Assembly: GCF_000008545.1 (NCBI RefSeq)
Contig: NC_000853.1
Location: forward strand, 634,465 to 698,464
DNA length: 64,000 nt
Source of the DNA: Thermotoga maritima MSB8
Lineage (GTDB): Bacteria > Thermotogota > Thermotogae > Thermotogales > Thermotogaceae
Direction of reading: 5' to 3'
Numbering within the stretch: position 1 is the first letter of the stretch; each line of letters starts with the position of its first letter. The notes beneath the pieces are model-generated. The model had not been told where the DNA came from and ran no database searches. It saw only the letters and a list, made by a program, of their open reading frames with translations. A program made the position numbers and the translations under genes. This document shows, one piece after another, positions 50,308-58,617 of the stretch.

Positions 50308-51601
50308 CCCAGACCACCTTTCCGTAGAGGGGCCCTGCAGTGATCTTTTCCACTTTCACGTCCGCAAAGCGCCCTATCATCCAATCTTCACCTTCGAAGG
50401 CGATGATCTTGTTCCTGATGTCGCGGCCGTAGAAGAGGCCGTTCTTTGCCTGCGCTTCGACGATGATACGCACCGTCTTTCCTCTGTATCGCTCGTTGAG
50501 TTTTCTGTTGATCCTCTTCTGGAGGTTCATGAGAAACTGCATACGTCTCACCTTTTCTTCGTAGGGCACGTCGTCTTTGTAGTACTTCCAGGCTACAGTT
50601 CCCTCACGTGGAGAGTAAATGGCAAGGTTCAGACGCTCGAACTGTGCCTTCTCTACAAGGTCCACCGTCTCCATGAAGTCCTCTTCCGTTTCTGTGGGAA
50701 AGCCCACGATGATGTCACTGCTTATTGCAACCTCTGGCACCTTCGATCTGATCTTCTCGAGGAGGGCAAGGTACTCTTCCTTCGTGTACCTTCTGTTCAT
50801 GAGTTTCAAAATTCTGTTGCTTCCGGACTGAACGGGAAGGTGAACGGACTTTGCCACTTTCGGGTTTTTTGCTATCACCTCTATGAGTTCATCGGAAAAG
50901 TCCGTTGGATAGGAGGTGAGAAACCAGATTCGCTCTATTCCCTCGATCTTCGAGGCTTCCTCGAGGAGTTTTGCAAGAGAGGAGCCATCCTTCAGGTCCT
51001 TTCCGTAGGCGTCCACGTTCTGGCCGAGGAAGGTAACCTCACGGTAGCCCTGCTCTGCGAGTTTTTTCACCTCTTCCAGGATGTCCGCCATCGGTCTGCT
51101 TCTTTCCCTGCCCCGTGTGTAGGGAACGATGCAATAGGTACAGAACCTGTCACAGCCGTGGATGATCGTGACCCATGCGTGGTGCCTGCTCGTTCTTATC
51201 CTTGGGAGTTCGTGTGTGTACTCGTCCAGGTGGTCTTCAAAGAGCGCCACCTTTTCTCCTTCGAGTGCTTTTTTGACGGCCTCTGTCACCCTCGGAACGG
51301 CACGGGTTCCAAGAACAAAGTCCGCTCCTTTTTCGAGGAACTTTTCTCTTTCCTTTTCTGCGACACATCCTGCGACGCCAACGACGATCTTCTTTTTCTT
51401 CTTCAGTTTCAGGACCTGTCCCAGTTCGCTGTAGGCTTTCTCCTCGGACTTTCTCCTCACCGCACAGGTGTTTATGATGACCACATCCGCCTCCTCAGGG
51501 CTCGAGGCGGGGGTGAAGCCCTCTTTTACAAGAAGACCTGCCATCGCTTCCGAGTCGTTCTCGTTCATCTGACAGCCGAAGGTCTTTATGTAAAATCTCA
51601 T
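50270..51601 (-). CDS. miaB: tRNA-2-methylthio-N6-isopentenyladenosine synthase
   Basis: A 443-residue radical-SAM methylthiotransferase that modifies A37 of tRNAs. The N-terminal domain has its three cluster-binding Cys in [19 protein letters not shown] and VAGCVAE. The radical-SAM CX3CX2C is CDRFCTYC (near 150-158). The C-terminal TRAM domain follows ([14 protein letters not shown]). The gene overlaps the PLD-like gene downstream. A terminator from speE lies upstream. Start ATG 51601. Confidence 0.95.
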
Positions 51602-51653
51602 GTTCGACCTCCCAGTTTGCTCAGACTAATTAGATTATACCAGAAAGGAAAAA

Positions 51654-51669
51654 CCCCGCCGAAGCGGGG
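51654..51669 (-). terminator. Terminator of the spe operon
   Basis: A 6-bp CCCCGC/GCGGGG stem with UUCG loop on the minus strand is followed by TTTTTCC. It lies between the speE stop and the miaB start. Confidence 0.8.
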
Positions 51670-51673
51670 CTGT

Positions 51674-52564
51674 TCACATCAGTCCGAGTTCTTTCTTCAC
51701 GAAATTCGGGAGGGCAAAGGAGGCAACGTGGACTTCTTCGTTGTAGTACTTCAGTTCTTTGTTGAACTTTCTCACCTTTTCCGGGTCGAAGTCTTTTATC
51801 GGGTCTATTCCCTTGGAGGCGAAAGTGTAGGACCACATGCCGGAGGGATAGGTGGTCATGAAACCAAGGTAAACCCTTGTAATCGGAAAGACCTTGCTGA
51901 TCCTCCTGTAGGCGAGTTTGAACCATCCGATGTCGTAGAACGGATCCTCCGTTTCTGCAGAGAAGACTCCGTCTTCCTTCAATGCGTCGTAGCAGGCCTG
52001 GTAGAACTCCTCGGTGAAGAGGTGCCCGCCCTGACCCGCCGTCGGGTCCGTGGAGTCTATGATGATGACGTCGAACTCGTTTTTGAACTTCCTCACGTAT
52101 TCGGCACCGTTTGCTATCACGATCTCCGCTCTGGGATCGTCGAAACCACAGGAGGTCTGTTTCAGATATTTCCTCGCCGCTTCTATGACGAGGCCATCGA
52201 CCTCGCAGAGAATGGCTTTTTCTACGCTATCGTGCTTGAGGACTTCTCTGAGCGTTCCCCCATCTCCACCACCGATGATGAGCACCTTCTTCGGATTGGG
52301 ATGAAGGAACATGGGAACGTGTGCGAGCATCTCGTGGTACATGAACTCGTCTTTCTCTGTTGTCATTGTGATTCCATCGAGTGCGAAGACCACACCGAGA
52401 TCGGGGTTTTCGAAGATGTCGATCCTCTGTATATCGCTCTGTCCTGAATAAATCACGCGGTTCATCTTCATGAAAAGACCCACGTTGTTTCCCGTGTAGT
52501 ACTCGAAGTACCAGAGGTGCTGTCTTGGCTGAAGTTCCCTTTCCAGTTCCTTCAACGTTCTCAC
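51674..52564 (-). CDS. speE: Spermidine synthase (polyamine aminopropyltransferase)
   Basis: A 296-residue enzyme that transfers aminopropyl from decarboxylated SAM to putrescine or a longer amine. Motifs are VLIIGGGDGGTLREVLKH (SAM site), LCEVDGLVIEAARKYL, and DVIIIDSTDPTAGQGGHLFTEEFY (catalytic Asp pair). It lies four bases after speD, in one operon, and thus next to its substrate-making enzyme. Thermotoga produces long and branched polyamines suited to high temperature, so broader acceptor range is expected from family knowledge. Confidence 0.95.
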   Translation of the reverse strand: MRTLKELERELQPRQHLWYFEYYTGNNVGLFMKMNRVIYSGQSDIQRIDIFENPDLGVVFALDGITMTTEKDEFMYHEMLAHVPMFLHPNPKKVLIIGGGDGGTLREVLKHDSVEKAILCEVDGLVIEAARKYLKQTSCGFDDPRAEIVIANGAEYVRKFKNEFDVIIIDSTDPTAGQGGHLFTEEFYQACYDALKEDGVFSAETEDPFYDIGWFKLAYRRISKVFPITRVYLGFMTTYPSGMWSYTFASKGIDPIKDFDPEKVRKFNKELKYYNEEVHVASFALPNFVKKELGLM

Positions 52565-52568
52565 CTCC

Positions 52569-52961
52569 TCAGACGGCGGCCTTGTGCGGCGAGTCCTCCG
52601 GGATTCCTATCTCGTCGTACCTGCCTCTTTCATGCTCCACCACGTGAACTCTCTTTGCCTTCAGCGCTTTTTTCAGATGTTCGAAGGCTTTCCAGGGATC
52701 GACATCCTCTCCGCAGGTGAAGAGATCGATAGCAGCGTACCCGTACTCTGGCCAGGTGTGAATGGTTAGGTGGGATTCAGATATCACCACCACACCACTC
52801 ACCCCATAGGGGAGGAACCTGTGAAACGTTGACGTGACTATTGTTGCTCCACTTTCATAGGCTGCCTGCTTCATCTCCTGTTCTATCAGCTGCACGTTGT
52901 CAAGAACCTCTCTGTCACATTCGTAGAATTCCGCCACCAGGTGCCTTCCCAGACTCTTCAT
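52569..52961 (-). CDS. speD: S-adenosylmethionine decarboxylase proenzyme (pyruvoyl)
   Basis: A 130-residue proenzyme cleaved before Ser63 to yield the pyruvoyl cofactor. The cleavage site is [12 protein letters not shown] (Ser63), with the active-site His and Cys in the following [18 protein letters not shown]. It provides decarboxylated SAM to speE downstream. GGGAGGG precedes the ATG. The PuuR-like regulator lies just upstream and is probably part of the same control unit. Confidence 0.95.
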   Translation of the reverse strand: MKSLGRHLVAEFYECDREVLDNVQLIEQEMKQAAYESGATIVTSTFHRFLPYGVSGVVVISESHLTIHTWPEYGYAAIDLFTCGEDVDPWKAFEHLKKALKAKRVHVVEHERGRYDEIGIPEDSPHKAAV

Positions 52962-52985
52962 GTTAATCCCTCCCCTCTGAAATTT

Positions 52986-53552
52986 TTAGTCAATCATGAT
53001 CCAAAGTAACACCGCCTTTTTCTTTCCCGGATTCTTCACGTAATGCTTTTTGTCTGCTTTGTAGTAGAAACAGTCTCCTTCTTTCAATCTGTAGCGTTTG
53101 CCGTCGAGGTAAAGATCTATCCTTCCCTGAATCACAAAGCCGAACTCTGAACCTTCATGGTACGATTCTTCCTCCGTCTGTGCGCCGGGTTCCAGTGTCA
53201 CGAGAATCGGATCGATCTCTTTGTCTTCCACACCGCTCATCAGAATCTCACTCTTCACACCCTCTGGCTCGTCGTAGACCGGAACCCTCTCTTCCTTTTT
53301 GAACACAATCCTCTCTTCTTCCACGTCGGAGAAAAAGTGCTTCAAATCTGTACCCAGTGCTTCTAAGATCCTTTCAAGAGTATCTATGGATGGAGACGTC
53401 TTGTCCGATTCGAGCTGTGAAATGAAGCTTCTTGAAAGATCTGTGCGCTCTGCGAGTTCTTCTTGTGTGAGTCCTCTTGAGAGCCTTAATTTCCTGAGTT
53501 TTTCTCCGATCCTCACAAAGTTCCCAACCCCTTTGTCCACTATAGTTGACAA
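52986..53552 (-). CDS. XRE-family regulator with cupin domain (PuuR-like)
   Basis: A 188-residue regulator. The HTH domain (about 15-70: LRKLRLSRGLTQEELAERTD, then SRSFISQLESDK) is followed by a cupin (about 110-185: EESYHEGSEFGFVIQGRIDL, then LKEGDCFYYKADKKHYV). This is the layout of PuuR and similar polyamine or small-metabolite regulators. It is encoded immediately upstream of speD-speE. TTG 53552 is the longest start; GTG 53516 behind GGGGTTGGG is a good alternative. A palindrome covers the TTG, so auto-control is likely. Confidence 0.85.
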   Translation of the reverse strand: MSTIVDKGVGNFVRIGEKLRKLRLSRGLTQEELAERTDLSRSFISQLESDKTSPSIDTLERILEALGTDLKHFFSDVEEERIVFKKEERVPVYDEPEGVKSEILMSGVEDKEIDPILVTLEPGAQTEEESYHEGSEFGFVIQGRIDLYLDGKRYRLKEGDCFYYKADKKHYVKNPGKKKAVLLWIMID

Positions 53553-53553
53553 A
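53532..53553. promoter_or_regulatory. Palindromic operator of the cupin regulator-spe operon
   Basis: TTTGTC (53532-53537) and GACAAA (53548-53553) form a perfect 6-bp dyad with a 10-base centre. It lies just downstream of the promoter and over the proposed first codon, a place where a repressor would block both transcription and translation. Confidence 0.55.
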
Positions 53554-53575
53554 CTTGTTCAGTATCACAGACATT

Positions 53576-53603
53576 ATTATACCCACCCCCCTTTCGTTGT
53601 CAA
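53576..53603 (-). promoter_or_regulatory. Promoter of the cupin regulator-speDE genes
   Basis: On the minus strand TTGACA (53603-53598) and TATAAT (53581-53576) with a 16-base spacer match the consensus perfectly in both hexamers. It is one of the best promoters in the window. Confidence 0.85.
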
Positions 53604-53621
53604 GGTTAATTTTGTGTTACT

Positions 53622-53643
53622 TAAGTTACATTAAGGTAACTTA
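53622..53643. promoter_or_regulatory. Inverted repeat in the divergent regulatory region
   Basis: TAAGTTAC (53622-53629) and GTAACTTA (53636-53643) form a perfect 8-bp dyad with six bases between. Further GTTAC or GTAAC elements occur at 53616-53620 and 53715-53719. It lies between the polyamine regulator and the rubrerythrin operon, so either could be controlled. Confidence 0.5.
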
Positions 53644-53730
53644 TCTTGGAGGAATGATCTAAAAGCAGATCGCAATCTTTTCTCGATTCAATTAGAACAG
53701 CCTCATCGTTTAATGTAACTATTCAAAATC

Positions 53731-53758
53731 ATTACAGTTTATAATTATGTGGTAAAAT
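53731..53758 (+). promoter_or_regulatory. Putative promoter of the rubrerythrin operon
   Basis: ATTACA (53731-53736) and TAAAAT (53753-53758) with a 16-base spacer lie upstream of the ribosome site. An imperfect dyad TGTAA-N13-TTACA (53714-53736) overlaps the -35, as an operator would. Confidence 0.4.
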
Positions 53759-53797
53759 AAATCCAGGAAATACCATGGAAATAGGGAGGTGCAGGGT

Positions 53798-54310
53798 ATG
53801 AGAGAGATGACGAAGAAGTTCCTTGAGGACGCTTTCGCAGGGGAGAGCATGGCGCACATGAAGTATCTGATCTTCGCGGATGAAGCAGAGCAGAGGGGAC
53901 TGAAGAAACTCGCGAATCTCTTCAGGGCGATCGCGTACGCGGAGTACGTCCACGCGAGGAACCACTACAGAGAACTCGGAAAGATCTACAAAGAGATGGC
54001 CGAAAACGTCCAGCAGTGCATCGACGGTGAAACCTTCGAAATCGATGAGATGTACCCGGTTTACAACACCGTCGCACAGTTCCAGGAAGAAAAAGGAGCG
54101 GAAAGAAGCACCAAGTTCGCCTGGGAAGCCGAAAAGATCCACGCGGAGATGTACAAAAAGGCCAAAGAACTCGTGGAAAAGGGAGAAGACTACACAGCGG
54201 AGAAGATCTACATCTGTCCCGTCTGTGGTCACACCGTTGAAGGAGAGCCACCAGAGAAGTGTCCGGTTTGCGGAGCACCGAAGAGCGCTTACAGGGAATT
54301 TTCAATTTAA
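53798..54310 (+). CDS. Rubrerythrin
   Basis: A 170-residue NADH-linked peroxide scavenger. The four-helix di-iron domain has EDAFAGESMAHMKYLIFADEA (Glu ligands), FRAIAYAEYVHARNH, and the later EEKGAERSTKFAWEAEKIHAEMY. The C-terminal rubredoxin-like zinc/iron ribbon is ICPVCGHTV, then CPVCGAPKS. The start is ATG 53798 with GGGAGG 8 bases upstream; a GTG at 53789 is in frame but overlaps that site. It leads the operon with superoxide reductase and rubredoxin, a classic anaerobe oxygen-defence set. Confidence 0.95.
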   Translation: MREMTKKFLEDAFAGESMAHMKYLIFADEAEQRGLKKLANLFRAIAYAEYVHARNHYRELGKIYKEMAENVQQCIDGETFEIDEMYPVYNTVAQFQEEKGAERSTKFAWEAEKIHAEMYKKAKELVEKGEDYTAEKIYICPVCGHTVEGEPPEKCPVCGAPKSAYREFSI

Positions 54311-54322
54311 AGGAGGGATAGC

Positions 54323-54718
54323 ATGAAACTTTCTGATTTCATCAAGACGGAAGATTTCAAGAAGGAAAAGCACGTTCCGGTCATAGAAGCACCCGAGAAG
54401 GTGAAAAAAGACGAAAAAGTTCAAATCGTGGTTACCGTGGGAAAGGAGATCCCGCACCCGAACACAACAGAACACCACATCAGGTGGATCAAAGTTTTCT
54501 TCCAACCTGATGGTGATCCATACGTTTACGAGGTGGGAAGGTACGAGTTCAACGCGCACGGAGAGTCCGTTCAGGGGCCGAACATCGGCGCTGTTTACAC
54601 AGAGCCTACTGTCACAACCGTGGTAAAATTGAACAGATCGGGAACGATCATAGCCCTCTCCTACTGCAACATACACGGCCTCTGGGAAAGCAGTCAAAAG
54701 ATCACTGTTGAAGAGTGA
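54323..54718 (+). CDS. Superoxide reductase (neelaredoxin)
   Basis: A 131-residue class II superoxide reductase, reducing superoxide to peroxide. The mononuclear iron site is formed by Glu and the four His/one Cys: [10 protein letters not shown] (Glu15 area and His17), [12 protein letters not shown], and [10 protein letters not shown] (Cys and His). There is no desulforedoxin domain. GGAGGG precedes the ATG. It sits between rubrerythrin, which removes the peroxide, and rubredoxin, which is the likely electron donor. Confidence 0.95.
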
Positions 54719-54728
54719 GGTGAGTTCT

Positions 54729-54890
54729 GTGAAGAAGTACAGGTGCAAACTCTGTGGTTACATCTACGATCCTGAACAAGGAGATCCCGACAGCGGAATC
54801 GAACCGGGGACACCCTTCGAGGATCTTCCAGACGACTGGGTCTGTCCGCTCTGTGGAGCTTCGAAGGAGGATTTTGAACCGGTTGAGTGA
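54729..54890 (+). CDS. Rubredoxin
   Basis: A 53-residue electron carrier with the two CxxC pairs of the Fe(SCys)4 site, [15 protein letters not shown] and [13 protein letters not shown]. It starts at GTG 54729, ten bases after the superoxide reductase stop, with GAGGTGAG upstream. It probably donates electrons to the rubrerythrin and superoxide reductase of the same operon. It is followed by a strong terminator. Confidence 0.95.
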
Positions 54891-54908
54891 TCTGGAAGTC
54901 TTACCGTC

Positions 54909-54941
54909 AGAGAAAGGGGAGGCTGGCCCTCCCCTTTCTCT
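54909..54941 (+). terminator. Terminator of the rubrerythrin operon
   Basis: A perfect 14-bp stem (54909-54922 with 54928-54941; one side AG-rich, the other TC-rich) with a CTGGC loop is followed by TT. It is the strongest hairpin seen in the window. Confidence 0.9.
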
Positions 54942-55045
54942 TTCCCCACGACCCGGCGGGCTCGGGCGGGATCCGAAAAGAAAATGATAACTCTCGTTAT
55001 AATAATACCATAAAGTAGATAAACAAAAAATCTGGGGGGAGAAAG

Positions 55046-55837
55046 ATGATCGGATTTCTCACAGACTGGGGCTTGAAGAGTCACTACGTGGGAGTCGCGA
55101 AGGCGGTGATCAAGAGGATAAACCCCTCCGCGGAGATCATCGACATCACGCACGAAGTAGAACCTTTCAACGTGAGAAAGGCGAGTCACGTTCTCTACAG
55201 AGCCTCCCTCGATTTTCCTCCTTCCACCGTCTTTCTTGTGGTTGTCGACTACGGCGTTGGAACTTCAAGAAAGGCGATCGTGATGAAGACCAAGAACGAC
55301 CAGTACTTCGTGGCACCCGACAACGGAGTTCTCACGGTTGTAGCTGAAGAATACGGAGTTGCCGAGATCAGAGAGATAGAGAACAGAGAGCTCTTCTACA
55401 AGAAGAATCCTTCCTTCACTTTCCACGGAAGGGACATCTTCGCACCGGTTGCCGCCCACCTCGACATGGGACTTCCGCTGGAGAGAGTGGGAGACAGACT
55501 GCTCTCGTACGAGGTTCTCAAGATGAGAAAGCCTGTTGTCGAGAACGAGAAAGTCATCGGAGAAGTGGCGATAGTTGACACCTTCGGAAACGTGTCGACG
55601 AACATTCCCTTCGATCTCTTTTTGAAGCTCAGTGTGGATTTCGACGACGTGGTGAGAGTGAGAGTGGGAAGAAAAGAGTTCAAAGCGGCTGTCGCGAAGG
55701 CCTTCGGAGATGTGGACACGGGAGAACTGCTCGTTCATCCAGACAGCGCAGGTTTCCTCGAAATCGCCGTGAATCTGGGAGACGCGAGTCAGGTGCTTTC
55801 GGTTAAAGAAGGAGACGAGATCGAGATATGCAGATGA
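55046..55837 (+). CDS. SAM hydroxide adenosyltransferase (DUF62)
   Basis: A 263-residue enzyme of the fluorinase/chlorinase-like fold that hydrolyses S-adenosylmethionine to adenosine and methionine. Motifs include IGFLTDWGLKSHYVGVAKAV, IDITHEVEPFNV, VVDYGVGTSRKAIV and the later VAIVDTFGNVSTNIP. The role in cells is uncertain; SAM pool control is one proposal. It overlaps the next gene by 10 bases, so the two are likely coupled. Confidence 0.9.
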   Translation: MIGFLTDWGLKSHYVGVAKAVIKRINPSAEIIDITHEVEPFNVRKASHVLYRASLDFPPSTVFLVVVDYGVGTSRKAIVMKTKNDQYFVAPDNGVLTVVAEEYGVAEIREIENRELFYKKNPSFTFHGRDIFAPVAAHLDMGLPLERVGDRLLSYEVLKMRKPVVENEKVIGEVAIVDTFGNVSTNIPFDLFLKLSVDFDDVVRVRVGRKEFKAAVAKAFGDVDTGELLVHPDSAGFLEIAVNLGDASQVLSVKEGDEIEICR

Positions 55838-56763
55838 AACAGGTTCTTCTTGAGGCAAGGCAGGATTTTCTGAGTCTTCTCAAAAGAAGAGGCTGGAAGG
55901 AGAAAGACCTGAATATACTGAGAGGAATCTTCCTTGGAGAGCTTTCCAGGGTGGACGTGCCGGCTGACATCTTTGAGCTTGCTATCAAGGAGGCCGTGAA
56001 GGGGAACTTGAAGCTTTCTTCGAAACTCCTTGGAGTGAGTGAGATAGACACTCTTGAGATCCTCTTCTGGTACCTGCCGAAGAAGTATCCCCTTCCTTCA
56101 GAGAGGCTCAAAAAGAGGCTGAAAGCCGAAAGCGTGAAAGAGTTCATCGAAGAAGCCAACAGACTTAGGGTGAAACTTGGAAAGAAGGATTTCATGGAGC
56201 TCTACCTTCATCTCGAAGAAGCGGAAGAAGAGGAAGAAAAAAGAGAGAACACGGATCTTCTGGAGAGAGTTCGAAACCTTTCGATTGAGAAACTATCAGA
56301 GAGTGAGATTGAGGAGTTGAGATACTTCTACTCCTTGCTCGATCTTCGAGGAAAGGAATCCGTGAGAACGCTGAACGTTCACCCGTACATTCTTTCTGCC
56401 ATCATCAGAAACCCTTCTGCACCGATCGTCATCGATGGAAGCAACCTGCTCTGGCGTGGAGGACTCTCCGTCTCTTACATCTACGAGGTGTTTGAGAGGC
56501 TTGCTGTTTTCAGGGAGTTCTTCTTTCCCTACAGGATCGTTTTCGACAGGAACGCGGAGTTCGTGCTGCCAGTTCACGAGAGGAAGGGATTCGAAAGGTG
56601 GAAAAACTCTCCGAACGTTCTCTTCGAATCTCCAGCGGATGGCCTCATCATCTCCCTTGCGAACACCATGGACGCGGTGGTTCTGAGCGGTGACAGGTTC
56701 AGAGATCACGGTCTTCCCAGGAGGGTTAGGGTCCTAACACCGGAGGAGATAGAAAAGGGGTGA
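55828..56763 (+). CDS. Unknown protein with C-terminal NYN/PIN-like ribonuclease domain
   Basis: A 311-residue protein. Residues ~1-185 are helical and charged, with an acidic stretch near 133-145. The C-terminal part (about 195-311) has IVIDGSNLLWRGG (Asp-Gly-Ser-Asn), VFDRNAEFVLP and SPADGLIISLANTMDAVVLSGDRFRDHG, the pattern of NYN/PIN (Zc3h12a-like) nucleases, with conserved Asp at each motif. It is probably a metal-dependent RNase. It is coupled to the SAM hydrolase by a 10-base overlap. The target is unknown. Confidence 0.75.
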   Translation: MQMKQVLLEARQDFLSLLKRRGWKEKDLNILRGIFLGELSRVDVPADIFELAIKEAVKGNLKLSSKLLGVSEIDTLEILFWYLPKKYPLPSERLKKRLKAESVKEFIEEANRLRVKLGKKDFMELYLHLEEAEEEEEKRENTDLLERVRNLSIEKLSESEIEELRYFYSLLDLRGKESVRTLNVHPYILSAIIRNPSAPIVIDGSNLLWRGGLSVSYIYEVFERLAVFREFFFPYRIVFDRNAEFVLPVHERKGFERWKNSPNVLFESPADGLIISLANTMDAVVLSGDRFRDHGLPRRVRVLTPEEIEKG

Positions 56764-56776
56764 GCGAGCTCACCCC
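56757..56776. terminator. Bidirectional terminator
   Basis: A 9-bp stem GGGGTGAGC/GCTCACCCC with a 2-base loop lies between convergent genes, with A-rich and T-rich flanks. It serves the NYN gene and acpP. Confidence 0.8.
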
Positions 56777-57015
56777 AATTTCTTTTCAATGTAGCTGACG
56801 ATGTCGCCGACCGTTGAGATCTTTTCAAGATCGGCGTCATCCACCTTTACACCGAACTCGCTTTCGAAATCCATCACGAGATCAACGAGGTCGAGGGAAT
56901 CCGCACCGAGATCGTCTATGAGTTTTGCCTCCTCTGTGACCTGTGACTCATCCACTCCGAGTTTTTCAGAGATTATGCTCTTCACCTTTGAAAAGATCTC
57001 CTCTCTGCTCGCCAC
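56770..57015 (-). CDS. acpP: Acyl carrier protein
   Basis: An 81-residue acidic four-helix carrier for fatty acid synthesis. The phosphopantetheine Ser is Ser40 in DLGADSLDLVDLVM. The acidic KLIDDLGADS and FESEFGVKVDDADLEKIS are typical. AGGAGGTGG precedes the ATG. It is a single gene ending in the shared terminator, which is common for this highly expressed protein. Confidence 0.95.
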   Translation of the reverse strand: MASREEIFSKVKSIISEKLGVDESQVTEEAKLIDDLGADSLDLVDLVMDFESEFGVKVDDADLEKISTVGDIVSYIEKKLG

Positions 57016-57048
57016 TTTTCCACCTCCTCTTAGAAGTGTCGAAAAAAA

Positions 57049-58617
57049 TTATAACACAATCACATTCTCAAGTAAGACCCTTTCACCCCAGCGCTCGACG
57101 AACCAGCCCGGATTCAGGGTGTGAACGGGCACTATGTAATCTGGGTTCAGTTCGTTCAAAATCTTTTCCAGACCCTGAGGAGAGACGTGGCCCGAGGCGT
57201 GGAACTCTTTTGTGAAGACAATGTTTCCGTTCACTTCTCTTATGCCGAAAGGAATTATATTGAAGTACCTGAGCCAGTTCATGAAGCGCTTCGCGTCGAT
57301 CTCCTGCTCTTCCGTGTAGGCTTCGCTCGTCGAATGGATATAGACGGCGCCGTTCAGAACTCTTTCGTCGAGATCGAGGATGTGCGGGAAGTCCCAGTAT
57401 CCCGCGACCATGGTGTGTTTTTCTGGATGCAGGTTTATTTCCTCTGGTGAGAGAAGGATCCCTTCCTCTCTGGCTCGAAGCAGTGCGTCTTTTTCGAGGT
57501 TTATGTAGGTGACCTTCCCGGGGTGGTAGACACGAACGAAAGACCTTTCCTCATCCGTCAGCTTCCAGAGTGGTTCCACTCGTTCCATCTCGAGAAGATA
57601 GGCATAGTCTTTTGGCATGAGAACGAGTCTTCTGTCGTTTTCCATGCAGACCTTAAGGAAGGTGAAGAGCCTCTCCAGGTGTCTGATGGGAAAATCCACG
57701 AGTATCAGGTTCTTTGTCCCCCTGAAAACTCTCATCGCGTTTTCGAAGACGTCCTTTTCCGTGTTCTCAATGTTCTCTTCCCTCGTGACTCTGGTTCCCT
57801 CAACGATGAGAACGAGCGGGCGCTTGTCCTTCAGATTCTCAAAAAATCTCGAGGTCCTGAGGGAAAGTGCGAGTCTCTTTTCACCGAGAGTGTCCAGCCA
57901 GTAGCGCTCTTCTTCTGCTGTCTCGGGACCCGTTCTGAAGTCTCCGGTGTAGGCGAGCCAGAGATCGTCCACCCTTGCCGCAAGACCCGCGGCTCCTATG
58001 ACGGAGTGGTACACGGGTTCAACGAACAGTTCGTTTTTCCACAGAGAGTTCACATCGACGACTGTTAAGTCATCGTTGAACTCTATATTCTTGGGAAAAG
58101 AAACGCGTCTTGTCAACTTCTCCGCGTTTTTCGAATTTCCCGGGCTCACCGTGAGGTCTTCGCGGATTCCGTTTTCCAGATCTTTATCGTTGACCTTTCT
58201 TCTTTTCTTTCCACCGAGCTGAGTCAGAACGTTCGAGTTGCTCGTGTACACACTGGCTCTCATCACCGCGAAGGTTTCACCGGTCATGAGGAGGGGGATC
58301 TTTTCGTCTATGAGGCCCACCATTCCGGTGTGATCCGCGTGCGCATGGCTCAAAAAGAGAAAGGCGTGGTTCACAGGATCTTCGAACTTTCCATCGAAGA
58401 GGTCGTCTCTGTAGATGTTGAGCCGGGGAACCATTTTGAGCTTCAGCAGGTCATGAAGGATCTTACCTGTTCTGGGGTTCAAAAACTCCTCAAAGAACTC
58501 TCCCCATCTGGAAAAGTTCAACCCGAAATCCAGAAGAAAACCGTCGTTCTCAGAATCAACCACTCTGATTTTGTTTCCCCCTATGTTTCTGTGCCCGTCG
58601 AATATCTCTATTCTCAC
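57049..58617 (-). CDS. RNase J-like metallo-beta-lactamase/beta-CASP protein
   Basis: A 522-residue protein. GTG 58617 is chosen because GGGGGG lies upstream and it reduces the overlap with the upstream gene to 62 bases; TTG-type starts further upstream are also open. Motifs: LFLSHAHADHTGMVGL (metal site), a conserved Asp in YTGDFRTG and the late ASGHVSPQGL (His). The beta-CASP region sits around 300-450. The 120-residue KR-rich insertion around VLTQLGGKKRRKV is unusual. It is probably an RNA-processing nuclease, distinct from the canonical RNase J. Confidence 0.75.
   Translation of the reverse strand: MRIEIFDGHRNIGGNKIRVVDSENDGFLLDFGLNFSRWGEFFEEFLNPRTGKILHDLLKLKMVPRLNIYRDDLFDGKFEDPVNHAFLFLSHAHADHTGMVGLIDEKIPLLMTGETFAVMRASVYTSNSNVLTQLGGKKRRKVNDKDLENGIREDLTVSPGNSKNAEKLTRRVSFPKNIEFNDDLTVVDVNSLWKNELFVEPVYHSVIGAAGLAARVDDLWLAYTGDFRTGPETAEEERYWLDTLGEKRLALSLRTSRFFENLKDKRPLVLIVEGTRVTREENIENTEKDVFENAMRVFRGTKNLILVDFPIRHLERLFTFLKVCMENDRRLVLMPKDYAYLLEMERVEPLWKLTDEERSFVRVYHPGKVTYINLEKDALLRAREEGILLSPEEINLHPEKHTMVAGYWDFPHILDLDERVLNGAVYIHSTSEAYTEEQEIDAKRFMNWLRYFNIIPFGIREVNGNIVFTKEFHASGHVSPQGLEKILNELNPDYIVPVHTLNPGWFVERWGERVLLENVIVL

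Noticed and set aside
50840-52447. Plus-strand open frame of 535 codons opposite miaB and speE
   Set aside because: Antisense of two clearly recognised genes; Cys/His/Phe-rich composition typical of shadow frames in high-GC third-position DNA.
54950-54976. GC-rich CGGCGGGCTCGGGCGGG stretch after the rubrerythrin terminator as a second hairpin
   Set aside because: It has no clear self-complementary arms; nothing beyond a GC-rich spacer could be supported.
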